Shown here in pieces: positions 34,501 to 41,706 of a stretch of 64,000 nt of DNA. Position 1 is the first letter of the stretch, and each line of letters opens with the position of its first letter. The position numbers were made by a program, and so were the translations under genes. The notes beneath the pieces are model-generated. The model saw nothing but the letters and a program-made list of their open reading frames with translations. It was not told the origin of the DNA and did not search any database. The DNA comes from Fictibacillus gelatini DSM 15865 (GTDB lineage Bacteria; Bacillota; Bacilli; Bacillales; Fictibacillaceae). The stretch spans positions 33,503 through 97,502 of the forward strand of contig NZ_AUMP01000003.1 in assembly GCF_000430745.1 (NCBI RefSeq), written 5' to 3'.

Positions 34501-35405
34501 TAGATAAAACCTATAGAGCGTTTAAAGATAACCCTGTAAAAGCAGGAGTAAAAGCTTTTACAGCTATTACAGTGCCAAGCATTGTGCTTTATGCCATCAA
34601 TCATAAAGACCCGAATTATCAAAAGTTAAGTAACTTCATCAAAGACACGAACTTCTTAATCCCTAAAGGTGATGGGACATTTTATAAGATTCCTAAACCT
34701 CGTGAATTGGGAGTATTGTTTGGTTCAGACGTGGAAAGAGTGTTAAGAAAATGGCAAGACGATGATCCGGAAGCCTTTGAAAAATTTTCCAATACAATCT
34801 TGGATGCATTTAAACCTCCAGCAAGAAGTGTTTTAGCGCCATTCACAGATTTACGAGCGAATAAAGATTTTGCCGGTCGTCCGATTGTGCCTGGTGATTT
34901 ACAGAGATTGTCACCGAAATATCAATATGATAGCCGAACAAGTGAAGTTTCCAAATGGTTAGGAGATAAATTAAACTTATCACCGAAGCAACTTGATTAC
35001 TTAGCAAATTCTTACGGAGGGGTGATAGCTGATCTCGGAATCCCAGCAACAGCGAGCGATAACGGGGGTAATCCGTTAGACAGAATTAGCGAAACATTAA
35101 AACGTCAAGTGACTGCTGATCCGGTTTATAGCAACGATATATTAGACAAATTCTACAGTACGAAGGAAAAGCTAGATAGAGCGAATGCGGATTACAAGGC
35201 AACTGGTGAACGCTCTAATGATTTGAATGAACGTTTGCGTAAAATTTTCGGTCGTCAATCAAGACAAATTTCGGACGTAAGGAAATCCATGAAGCAAATT
35301 CAAAACAACAAAAGTCTACCGTTTAAAGAACGGCAAGACAAGTTAAGGGAATTGCAAAAGAAATTGAATAGTATTGCCGATAAAACAAATAAATTAGTCA
35401 GATAG
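31557..35405 (+). CDS. large polyvalent virion protein (LPD38-like; ejection protein candidate)
   Basis: 1282 residues from ATG 31557 (GAAAGGCGG upstream; the open frame begins at 31497). The N-terminal 170 residues are basic and helical, followed by Gly/Ala-rich amphipathic segments (about 255-330, e.g. LGALEYIDKK, MSDLAGFLVPGTGSIKAAKS). A region about 760-1150 resembles the large polyvalent protein domain LPD38 (NLTTGINPIFSLTRNIFRDIP, then IPYLNAAIQGLDKTYRAF). The size, the place after the hydrolases, and membrane-active segments fit a DNA-ejection protein packaged in the head. Role inferred. Confidence 0.7.
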   Translation: MPYKFDDKKYKKIFEQMYGKGSYDSGISRAGEVGRLQAKAALAKENYIQRMKEAEAEAKYQQHLAEIEKYGMSKKKYDENQAKWKYMQNQVKGFVDFGKNIGKIGEKVFGHPIKEAKKTGEKILDIINPFDSSSKKNDKINMSKQDLMREEMNYKRLQANGLADPPKKSKPKKKKKEGFWEGLGHDLAKTSKNAYHALNPFDDVSFKEAITGEVKRKRSNASKEINRSAARTLNSATLGALEYIDKKQGGKQAERFATRKFGEGGAIDLMSDLAGFLVPGTGSIKAAKSVGLGAKGLKEASTAKKALQIAKQGAAAGAIYEGARGGVKAALDHESYSGKDHLKNIALGTVLGAVADPLIEIGGSKLLKGLSKLKSSDKGVKTHPIAELKNAIETTGATKEQPVNVLSNKGLTKLADNLPKSKSTTEKFEAISAEPQPKLVKVKEMPDFFRNNDGVIPDTRGHIVSKTVVSKIPLSELKNKAYIKGVDNLHRLKQFDEAVEKITGNKLKASESTHILGLNSRGSDMISKQILTQNVVDSKGNVIGQSLKDIAKKIPKGKEVDFEDYLINKHAITRMGRGEKVFPDEMKMSPEKSAAIVKAYEQKHPEFKQLAKEYYDYNKQLGKAWLVDTGILTPEQWEGYLKANPHYVPNNRAFKDIERSLFTGRAKKGFANQTNPVKKATGSQRQIISPLESTIEHTANYIKTAKRNEVMQTLIRNISKNPEAFKGWAEIVPTKDSKDVLETLNKEGIEGLLENFNKGFDQKPDLNKGNVVSGIVNGQKVHVRVHDPALLDALTNLDPKAQNIIIHSLGQVTRVMKNLTTGINPIFSLTRNIFRDIPTAYVNSKSTSNPFTFGKDLLGAVVSVIKNDELYRSFKAVGGGHSSPIASDVNLLAQSKRSILPQKGIKPLLGKGLAALENLNNAVETAPRLAEYKRFAKNGDYDSKVRGLYEANDVTVNFNKYGNVTKDADAIIPYLNAAIQGLDKTYRAFKDNPVKAGVKAFTAITVPSIVLYAINHKDPNYQKLSNFIKDTNFLIPKGDGTFYKIPKPRELGVLFGSDVERVLRKWQDDDPEAFEKFSNTILDAFKPPARSVLAPFTDLRANKDFAGRPIVPGDLQRLSPKYQYDSRTSEVSKWLGDKLNLSPKQLDYLANSYGGVIADLGIPATASDNGGNPLDRISETLKRQVTADPVYSNDILDKFYSTKEKLDRANADYKATGERSNDLNERLRKIFGRQSRQISDVRKSMKQIQNNKSLPFKERQDKLRELQKKLNSIADKTNKLVR

Positions 35406-35416
35406 GGAGAGGCTTT

Positions 35417-35620
35417 ATGTCTAAGGGCCATGTATTAATTGCCTTAATTCTTATAGCTTTTTGGATAGGTGAAATGTTTTTTTATGAAATGACTCATCTG
35501 ATAGGAGCTATTTTAGGCGTTGTTCTATTTGTTTTAATTGGGATTTACCACCACGAGGATGGTAAAGGTAAATTTTCAAAACCATTCAAACAAAATAAAG
35601 ATGACGAGGGTCGCTTTTAA
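35417..35620 (+). CDS. small two-helix membrane protein (lysis-region)
   Basis: A 67-residue protein with two hydrophobic helices (LIALILIAFWIGEMFFYEM and AILGVVLFVLIGIYHH) and a charged tail. In front of the holin, it could be an accessory holin or antiholin. GGGAGAGG precedes ATG 35417. Confidence 0.65.
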   Translation: MSKGHVLIALILIAFWIGEMFFYEMTHLIGAILGVVLFVLIGIYHHEDGKGKFSKPFKQNKDDEGRF

Positions 35621-35636
35621 GCGGCTCTTTTTATTT
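35606..35636 (+). terminator. hairpin terminator overlapping the end of the small membrane gene
   Basis: GAGGGTCGC pairs with GCGGCTCTT (G-U pairs present) around a short loop, then a T run. The stop codon is inside the hairpin. Confidence 0.6.
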
Positions 35637-35654
35637 TGACAAAGGAGTGTTCAA

Positions 35655-36047
35655 ATGTTAGTACGATTTAATGATTTGGAAATTGCAAAAACATATCTCT
35701 TCGGTGAAGTAAAGTTCTTGGATTTGCTTGTGGTTTTAATGCTTTGCGACATCATTACTGGGATCGTCAAGGCATTTAAAAACAAATCTTTACGAAGCAG
35801 AACGGCTTGGCTAGGGTATGCCCGAAAGATGCTAATTTTCGTAGTGATTATTGTTGCCAACATTACCGACAAAATACTTACATTAAACGGTGTCCTTGCT
35901 TTTGGTACCGTTCTTTTTTATGTCGCAAACGAAGGCCTGTCTATTATTGAAAACTTGGCCCAAATCGGCGTGAAAGTACCTAATTTTATCACTGATCGTT
36001 TACATGTAATTGAAAATCAAAGTGAAAAAGGAGACGATGTGAAATGA
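35655..36047 (+). CDS. phage holin (TcdE/Cph1-type)
   Basis: A 130-residue holin of the phage_holin_4 family with several membrane helices: FLDLLVVLMLCDIITGIVKAF, the conserved LRSRTAWLGYARKMLIFVVIIVANITD, and NGVLAFGTVLFYVANEGLSIIENL. It would form pores that let the amidase reach the wall. Start ATG 35655 has AAAGGAGTG; its stop overlaps the amidase start. Confidence 0.93.
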   Translation: MLVRFNDLEIAKTYLFGEVKFLDLLVVLMLCDIITGIVKAFKNKSLRSRTAWLGYARKMLIFVVIIVANITDKILTLNGVLAFGTVLFYVANEGLSIIENLAQIGVKVPNFITDRLHVIENQSEKGDDVK

Positions 36048-36757
36048 GTAAAATTGTTGTTATTGATCCAGGGCATGGCGGCAAAGATTCAGGTTGTGTA
36101 GGTAACGGATTAAAAGAAAAAGACATTGTTTTGAAAATCTCAAAATATACAAGGGATGAATTAATTCGGGGATATGAGGATGTTACCGTTTATTTAACGC
36201 GTGAAGATGATCGCTTTATTGAGTTGAGTGATCGGGCACGTTTTGCAAATGGTAAAAAAGCCGATTTGTTTATTTCAAACCATGTGAATGCCGGGGGCGG
36301 TACGGGATTTGAATCGTTTGTCTATAAAACCATTGGCGCTGGCAGCTCAACGGAAAAATACCGGAGAATCGTTCATGATGAAGTTCTTGCTGTTTACAAA
36401 AAACACGGATTTGGGGAACATGGCACGGGATTGAAAAAGGAAAACTTTGCGGTGGTCCGTGAAACATCGATGCCGGCTATGTTGCTCGAGCATTTATTTA
36501 TCGACAGCAAGGATGCGAAATTTTTGAAAGACGATGACAATTTAAAAGAAGTGGCTGCTGCTGAAGCTAAAGGAATTGCTAGGGCTTTGGGATTAAAGCC
36601 TAAGACAAAGGTAGACACGGAGCCAAAAACTACCGTAGAAAAGAAAAAAGACGGTGAATTATACCGTGTGCAAGTTGGCGCATTTAAGGACAAAAAGAAC
36701 GCTGACTCTCTAGCAAAAGAACTTGAGAAAAAAGGATACAAGCCGTTTGTAAGATAA
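36044..36757 (+). CDS. N-acetylmuramoyl-L-alanine amidase endolysin
   Basis: A 237-residue endolysin. The amidase_3 catalytic domain (about 1-178) shows VIDPGHGGKDSG, E24-type LKEKDIVLKI, the second histidine in FISNHVNAGG and the catalytic Glu in AMLLEHLFID. A SPOR-like wall-binding repeat follows a Lys/Thr linker (about 203-237: ELYRVQVGAFKDKKNADSLA). No signal peptide, so it depends on the holin. Confidence 0.94.
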   Translation: MSKIVVIDPGHGGKDSGCVGNGLKEKDIVLKISKYTRDELIRGYEDVTVYLTREDDRFIELSDRARFANGKKADLFISNHVNAGGGTGFESFVYKTIGAGSSTEKYRRIVHDEVLAVYKKHGFGEHGTGLKKENFAVVRETSMPAMLLEHLFIDSKDAKFLKDDDNLKEVAAAEAKGIARALGLKPKTKVDTEPKTTVEKKKDGELYRVQVGAFKDKKNADSLAKELEKKGYKPFVR

Positions 36758-36785
36758 AAAACGCCCCTGCTTAGCGGGGGCTATT
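36757..36785. terminator. bidirectional terminator between endolysin and lipoprotein
   Basis: GCCCC and GGGGC (36763-36767 with 36777-36781) form a GC-rich stem around TGC/GCG. An A run on the left (36756-36761) serves the leftward gene and T-rich DNA lies on the right. The lipoprotein stop codon is inside the stem. Confidence 0.75.
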
Positions 36786-37445
36786 GTTTATTATTTTTTT
36801 ATACAAAAAATCTATAGATTGCATATTAACTTTCAAGTCATTATAGTTCTGATTACTTTTTACTAAAACAACTCCTTTATAGTCAAAATCATTTTTAGAA
36901 AGGTCACTATTAAGCTTAACCAAATGTAAGGTATTGTACATTTGTTCTGCGTAATTGAATAAATTTTGGTTGGTTGGCTTGTTGTTTTTTAATTCAAGTT
37001 GAAGCATATTTGCTTTTGAACCAAGATCATTTAATAAATTACCGACATCGTTAGAGTTATCAGCAATAGCGTTGTTCAATTGATTATAAGCATTCTTTAA
37101 GTCAGGATAACTTGTTTTAACAGTATTGATAAAATTAGTGTCCGAATAGTCTGTTTTCTGCTCCCTGTTTTGTTGTTCTTTTGCTTTTTCTGTAGTTTGT
37201 TCTTCAATTGCTGATTTATCTGTTATTGCTACTTCTTCTTTTTTAGGTTTTTGCAATTGTTTATTATCTTTTTCCTTTTTCAGCTCCTTAACTGTATCTT
37301 TTAAATCGTTAACCATTGATTGTAATTGCTCAATTTGTTTATCTTTTTTCTCTAAAGCGGCTGCGTTATTTGTATCAGTTTGTGAAGCGCATCCAGAAAG
37401 TAAGAACATCCCTAAAATTATGATCTCCTTCTTCACTTTATTCAA
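36771..37445 (-). CDS. prophage lipoprotein
   Basis: A 224-residue lipoprotein with a signal peptide and lipobox LLSGC (Cys 19). A heptad-rich segment (about 30-62) and a Lys/Glu linker lead to a globular helical part (about 100-224). Being transcribed against the late genes after the lysis cassette, with a small repressor-like gene, it is a moron candidate expressed in lysogens. Superinfection exclusion by lipoproteins at this position is known from other Gram-positive phages (e.g. Ltp of TP-J34); the role here is inferred. Confidence 0.75.
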   Translation of the reverse strand: MNKVKKEIIILGMFLLSGCASQTDTNNAAALEKKDKQIEQLQSMVNDLKDTVKELKKEKDNKQLQKPKKEEVAITDKSAIEEQTTEKAKEQQNREQKTDYSDTNFINTVKTSYPDLKNAYNQLNNAIADNSNDVGNLLNDLGSKANMLQLELKNNKPTNQNLFNYAEQMYNTLHLVKLNSDLSKNDFDYKGVVLVKSNQNYNDLKVNMQSIDFLYKKIINNSPR

Positions 37446-37645
37446 TCTCCTTTAGGTATCCATATTTCTTCAATCTTTAAGCCCAATACTTTTGCGATTT
37501 TAAAGGCTACTGTAAGTGTAGGTAATGATCGTCCGGATATTAACACACTTAATGTTGTTTTGCTTATACCTGCTTGTTCAGCAATAAAACCTTTCTTTAA
37601 TCCCCTTTCTTTTATTAACTCATCTAATTTACATTTTAATTCCAT
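37442..37645 (-). CDS. XRE-family helix-turn-helix regulator
   Basis: A 67-residue DNA-binding protein: LDELIKERGLKKGFIAEQAGISKTTLSVLISGRSLPTLTVAFKIAKVLGLKIEEIW is a full XRE/Cro helix-turn-helix domain. Start ATG 37645 has GGGTGATG upstream; an earlier one at 37657 is possible. It overlaps the lipoprotein start by 4 bases (ATGA coupling), so the two form one leftward operon. Confidence 0.85.
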   Translation of the reverse strand: MELKCKLDELIKERGLKKGFIAEQAGISKTTLSVLISGRSLPTLTVAFKIAKVLGLKIEEIWIPKGD

Positions 37646-37742
37646 AACATCACCCATTATGATTATTCGCTAAAAAAATGGTTAGTCCTCTTAGAAAATT
37701 CAAAAAGAGACATGCAAGCGACAAGTTCCGCGCCCATATCCT

Positions 37743-37832
37743 TTAGTAATTCCAAAAATCATTCCGGTACATGGTCCTAAGTCAAGTTCCTTTTAGTAGT
37801 TCCTTCCCTTTTTCTTATTTGGGAATTACTAA
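37743..37832. repeat. three copies of an 11-bp motif upstream of the FtsK-like gene
   Basis: TTAGTAATTCC at 37743-37753, TTAGTAGTTCC at 37793-37803, and the reverse complement of the first (GGAATTACTAA) at 37822-37832. The direct copies are 50 bases apart and each is preceded by a CAAGTTCC (37731-37738 and 37783-37790). They could be operators of the XRE protein or binding sites of the plasmid-like module. The rest of 37646-37935 shows nothing else clear. Confidence 0.6.
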
Positions 37833-37935
37833 TCGGAATTGAAAAATCAAACGTAATTCTAGTTGTCTACAGTATTTTTCCTTGTTCCGTTTTTTAGGGA
37901 CTATTACTGTCGTAATGCTAAAGGAGGGGTGGTGT

Positions 37936-39258
37936 GTGTTCTTTTCAATTCTCTCGTCAGCGGTGATGGGTTCGATTGTCGGTTACTCGTATTTAAAACA
38001 GAACGGATTAACAAACGATGCAGCAAAGCTTCAACGGATTTTTAAAAATTGCGGATTGGTGGTTTTTGAAGATGAAAACAAAAAGAAAGTTATGCGGAAT
38101 GTCCAACTTTATCGAAGAAAAAAACATGAATGGGGAACGGAGTATGTTTATCGAATTCCATTAGGATTATCCTCAAAAGACTTCGAAAAGAAGCTTGATC
38201 ATATCCAGGATGGCCTAAACAACAAAAAGCAGATTCTAGACATTTCGTTAGACGACCTTAAACGCCTCAATTTTAAACAAAACATCCATGCCCAACTAAA
38301 GACCTTGCTTAACAAGAAAAAACGTATACAGAAGGAAATAGAGCTGTCCTATGACGGAATGCTTCATGTGAAAGTGTATGAACAATCCTTGCCAGAGGAA
38401 TTAATGTTTTCTGACGATTTACTTAATCAATGCTGCGGTTGGGAAGTTCCTTTCGGCGTTACTCGCTCAGAATTAATTAAACATGACTTTGAAAAAATTC
38501 CTCATTTGGTTCTAGGTGGCACTTCCCGATACGGTAAATCGAATTTATTAAATATGCTTATTTGTTCACTTATTCATAAAAAGCCTGAAAAGATTCGTTT
38601 TACGTTAATCGATCTTAAGGGATTGATGGAGTTTGGAGGGTACGAAAACCTTAAACAAGTGGCTCATATTGCTGGGGAGCCGGAAGAAGCAAGGGATGCT
38701 CTAAAAGCGGTTGTCTATGAAATGAAAGCTAGGCAACAAGAATTAAGGAAAAATGGTTGCAGAAAAGTACAGGAGGCGAAAGGTTATGACCGTCACTTCG
38801 TTATTGTTGATGAAGTCGGGGAGCTTAATCCTATGGAAGCTGTATCAAAAGAGGAAAGGCAGCTTAAAGAAGAATGCCAAACCTATATGTCACAAATCGC
38901 AAGGCTCGGAGCGGGTTTAGGCTATCGTCAAATCCTCGCCACACAATACCCGACTGGTGACGTGATACCCCGGCAGTGTAAGCAAAATTCCGATGCCAAA
39001 CTTTGTTTTCGCGTACAAAACGGCACAGCTTCCCGGGTTGTTTTAGATGAGGTTGGGGCAGAGGAATTACCAATGATTCGTGGTCGCGCTATTTATCAGA
39101 TGCCGGATCAGCGTGTCATTGTCCAAACGCCTTACATCAGTAGTGAACAAATAGACGAAATTATTCAGCCACATATCCAGGAAAGGAGTGAGCCAATTGC
39201 TAAAGGAGATGAGGGAGGAAGCGATCCTCTTATCATTGAAGAAACTTGGATACCTTAG
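37936..39258 (+). CDS. FtsK/SpoIIIE-type DNA translocase
   Basis: A 440-residue ATPase if started at GTG 37936 (AAGGAGGGG 7 bases upstream); the frame is open to 37882. A short hydrophobic N-terminus (FFSILSSAVMGSIVGYSYL) may be a membrane anchor. Walker A is GGTSRYGKSNLLN, Walker B is HFVIVDEVGEL, and LGAGLGYRQILATQYPTGDVIPRQCKQN is typical of FtsK motors. It lacks a gamma domain. It overlaps the next gene, and resembles translocases on Bacillus plasmids and some prophages. Confidence 0.88.
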   Translation: MFFSILSSAVMGSIVGYSYLKQNGLTNDAAKLQRIFKNCGLVVFEDENKKKVMRNVQLYRRKKHEWGTEYVYRIPLGLSSKDFEKKLDHIQDGLNNKKQILDISLDDLKRLNFKQNIHAQLKTLLNKKKRIQKEIELSYDGMLHVKVYEQSLPEELMFSDDLLNQCCGWEVPFGVTRSELIKHDFEKIPHLVLGGTSRYGKSNLLNMLICSLIHKKPEKIRFTLIDLKGLMEFGGYENLKQVAHIAGEPEEARDALKAVVYEMKARQQELRKNGCRKVQEAKGYDRHFVIVDEVGELNPMEAVSKEERQLKEECQTYMSQIARLGAGLGYRQILATQYPTGDVIPRQCKQNSDAKLCFRVQNGTASRVVLDEVGAEELPMIRGRAIYQMPDQRVIVQTPYISSEQIDEIIQPHIQERSEPIAKGDEGGSDPLIIEETWIP

Positions 39259-39772
39259 CCGCAGTCAAATTCAGCGAATTCACCAATTAGGCGGGGACAG
39301 AAACGCTCGGAAAGTCTTAGCAGATATGAAACAGTTCCTCTCTTCGTTTCGTGAAGGGGAGACAGTTTATTATCTGAACAAAGAAGGAAGAGAACGGATC
39401 GGCAGCCAAACTGTACGAAAAAAGACCTTACAAGCCAAACATTATCTAATGCGTAACGAATTGTACATCGCCTTTGGTCAGCCAGAAACATGGAAAAACG
39501 AACCCAAAATAGGTACTAAAAAAACTGGGTTTATTATTGCGGATGCAATGTTTACTGTAGATGGTCGTTATTACTTCGTTGAAGTAGACTGTACCCAAAA
39601 AATGAGTGTGAATCGAAGAAAAATTGAAAAGTACAAAAAGTTTAAAGAAACTGGTTTGCTAACAAACTTTGAATTAATTTGGCTGACTACGACTGAATAC
39701 CGCCGGGGCCAGTTAAAAAAATTGTGTCATGGGTTGGATAACGATGTGTATACGATTACCGATTTTAAATAA
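39188..39772 (+). CDS. replication-relaxation family protein
   Basis: A 194-residue protein of the plasmid-associated replication-relaxation family: an N-terminal winged helix (LLSLKKLGYLSRSQIQRIHQLGGDRNARKVLADMKQF) and a nuclease-like C-terminal part (FIIADAMFTVDGRYYFVEVDCTQKM). The start is GTG 39188, giving a 71-base overlap with the FtsK-like gene; ATG 39209 is an alternative. Such pairs are known from Bacillus plasmids and prophages; the molecular role is poorly known. Confidence 0.8.
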   Translation: MSQLLKEMREEAILLSLKKLGYLSRSQIQRIHQLGGDRNARKVLADMKQFLSSFREGETVYYLNKEGRERIGSQTVRKKTLQAKHYLMRNELYIAFGQPETWKNEPKIGTKKTGFIIADAMFTVDGRYYFVEVDCTQKMSVNRRKIEKYKKFKETGLLTNFELIWLTTTEYRRGQLKKLCHGLDNDVYTITDFK

Positions 39773-39784
39773 GGAGGGGTATCC

Positions 39785-40252
39785 ATGCAATTGGCTTTAA
39801 GAAGGACGAAAACCATTAATTTCCGCGATTTTATGAGCGGCGAATATAAAGAGAAGAAGAAAAAGAATATAAAAGGAATGGCGCTTGCTGCAGGTTCCGC
39901 GTTAATTCCGCTAGCGATGTTTGAAAAAACGATGACTTCCTATGCGAGTGATCCAACAACAGCAATAACAGTAGCTGCACAACAAGCAGGCGTTTTCGAT
40001 AAAGGGGCAGAAGTAATCGGAGAAACTACGTTGTCAATTATCGCCCATGCTCTTGATCCAGTCGTTCAATTATTAGTGGCGATTTCGCTGCCTATCGCTT
40101 CTGTAGTTATGATCGGCGGTTGCTTCTTCTTCATGTTCGGCAACAGCGAAAAAGCTTGGTCTACAATCCAAAACGCCGGTTTAGGATATATTTTGATTCA
40201 GCTTTCACCTTTATTCTTAAGGGTATTAAAAGAGATCGGAAATGCAATTTAA
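39785..40252 (+). CDS. small membrane protein, rightmost phage gene
   Basis: A 155-residue protein. A basic N-terminus (1-38) precedes two hydrophobic segments (GMALAAGSALIPLAMF with a possible cleavage region at SYASD, and LDPVVQLLVAISLPIASVVMIGGCFFFMFG), then an amphipathic end (GYILIQLSPLFLRVLKEI). Two helices after a signal-like part resemble small VirB2/TrbC-type conjugation pilins, which with the FtsK and replication-relaxation genes would make a transfer-like module. This is inference. It ends 9 bases before attR. Confidence 0.7.
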   Translation: MQLALRRTKTINFRDFMSGEYKEKKKKNIKGMALAAGSALIPLAMFEKTMTSYASDPTTAITVAAQQAGVFDKGAEVIGETTLSIIAHALDPVVQLLVAISLPIASVVMIGGCFFFMFGNSEKAWSTIQNAGLGYILIQLSPLFLRVLKEIGNAI

Positions 40253-40285
40253 AAAAATAAGTGTTCTATTAACAATACAGGACAT
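40191..40285. repeat. 95-bp direct repeat, right copy
   Basis: Identical to bases 1-95. Contains the 3' end of the small membrane gene and the left arm of the attachment site. Confidence 0.95.
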
Positions 40286-40306
40286 TTAGTGTTAAGTACA
40301 GTACAC
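40261..40306. other. attR: hybrid attachment site attR
   Basis: The left half is the attP arm GTGTTCTATTAACA (40261-40274) followed by ATACAGGACA. After the predicted crossover dinucleotide CA (40283-40284) the sequence becomes comGA coding DNA (His-Leu-Val-Leu-Ser-Thr-Val-His). The attB was therefore the comGA codons for Thr-Gly-His-Leu-Val. Confidence 0.88.
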
Positions 40307-40651
40307 GCCAGGGATTCCGTTGGATGTCTTTATCGACTTCTTGAATTAGGTTTCACCTATCGTGAGCTTGAACAAACATTGCTTGGCGTCGTTTCTCAAC
40401 GCCTTGTTCTAACAAAATGTCCATACTGCAAAGAAGAATGCCATCCGGTTTGTTTTCGCAGAAGAAAGATGAAACGGATGGGGGTCTATGAAGTACTTGC
40501 GGAACGGGATTTAGAAAACGTCTTGCGTTGGATGGAAGGAGCGAGTTTCGGTGATCATGTAAAGTACAAAACGATTAAACATTACATTCAGCAAGGCATC
40601 GCGCTTGGTTTTTTGCCCGAATCAAGTTATGAAAAATGGATTGGGGAGTAA
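40289..40651 (+). pseudogene. comGA: comGA 3' fragment (competence traffic ATPase, cut by the prophage)
   Basis: The last 120 residues of ComGA, the cytoplasmic ATPase that assembles the competence pseudopilus. VLSTVHARDSVGCLYRLLELGFTYRELEQTLLGVVSQRLV is the His-box region of secretion ATPases, and a C-terminal zinc motif (CPYCKEECHPVC) follows. The Walker A part is missing and must lie beyond the left edge. Phage excision would restore the gene; a GTG at 40289 could start a fragment but no ribosome site is seen. Confidence 0.9.
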
Positions 40652-41693
40652 TGGATATGAAGAGGAATAAGAGGTGGAAAAGAGAAAATCAAGCGGAATT
40701 TTTAATTAAACTCGGTCAACTGCTGGAAAAAGGTTATACATTGCCAAAAGCAATTGAAATGGTGCAACTGCATCAATCACCCGATGTAAAAGTCATATTT
40801 GAAGATATATTAACGTATTTACGGGCAGGCTTCTCACTTCATTCCGTATTAGCAGAGCATAAGTTTCCTGAGCATGTGTTGGGGTATTTATCCTTTTCCG
40901 AGAAGCATGGAGATTTATCGTTTAGTTTAGCAGAAAGCGGGAAATGATGCGAAAAAGGGAAGAAATCAAAAGGCGGTTGTTAAAAACGATTCGCTACCCT
41001 CTATTTTTAATGATCATTGTCATTATCATCGGTGTTGTGTTTTTACAATTTTTGTTTCCTCAATTTGAATCGCTTTATCAATCGTTAAATATCGACTTTC
41101 CTCTATTTACCCGCCTGTTTATCGCCTTCATCCATGCCCTTCCATTCATAGGATTACTCGCCTTAAGTTTCATCCTTCTTTTGTTTGTCTATTATTTTAC
41201 AACGTTTCGAAATTACCAGCCGACAAAACAAGTTTTAATGTTGCAGCGAATGCCTCTTCTTCGTTTATTTTTCCCGCTTTTAATTACCCATTACTTTTCG
41301 ATTCAATTAGGAACTTTACTGAAAGGAGGCCTATCGATCCATGAAGCATTGAACGTTTTCGAAAAGAACGATTATTTGCGTTTTTTTCAACAGGAGGCAA
41401 TTGCCATGAAAACAGAGCTATTAAGTGGTGAGGGTTTTGAACGGATTGTAAAAGCGAAGAAATACTTTGTTCCGGAATTGTCACATATTGTCGCACATGG
41501 GCATGCAAATGGAACTATCGGTCCCGAACTGATCGACTATGGCGACATGTTGATGGAACTATTTGAAGAAAAAGTGACCCGTTATTTTCAAATCGCCCAG
41601 CCGGTTTTGTTTTTGATCATTGGCAGTACAGTTTTCTTAATGTTTGTCAGTATGCTGTTGCCGATGTTTGAGCTGATGAGCTCCATTAAATGA
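40651..41693 (+). pseudogene. comGB: comGB with a frameshift
   Basis: Inner-membrane assembly protein of the competence pseudopilus, normally about 340-350 residues. The first part ends ...LSFSLAESGK at TGA 40945-40947; the rest (MMRKREEIKRRLLKTIRYPLFLMIIVIII...) continues in another frame from 40944 to 41693, with T2SF-type membrane helices. One extra A in GGGAAATGATG would rejoin both into one 347-residue protein. The start overlaps comGA (TAATG). It is a real lesion or a sequencing error. Confidence 0.82.
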
Positions 41694-41706
41694 AAGGGGA
41701 ATAAAA

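Noticed and set aside
37646-37881. CRISPR-like array because of repeated GTTCC/AGTAATTCC words
   Set aside because: Only three 11-base copies, one inverted, with uneven spacing and no cas genes.
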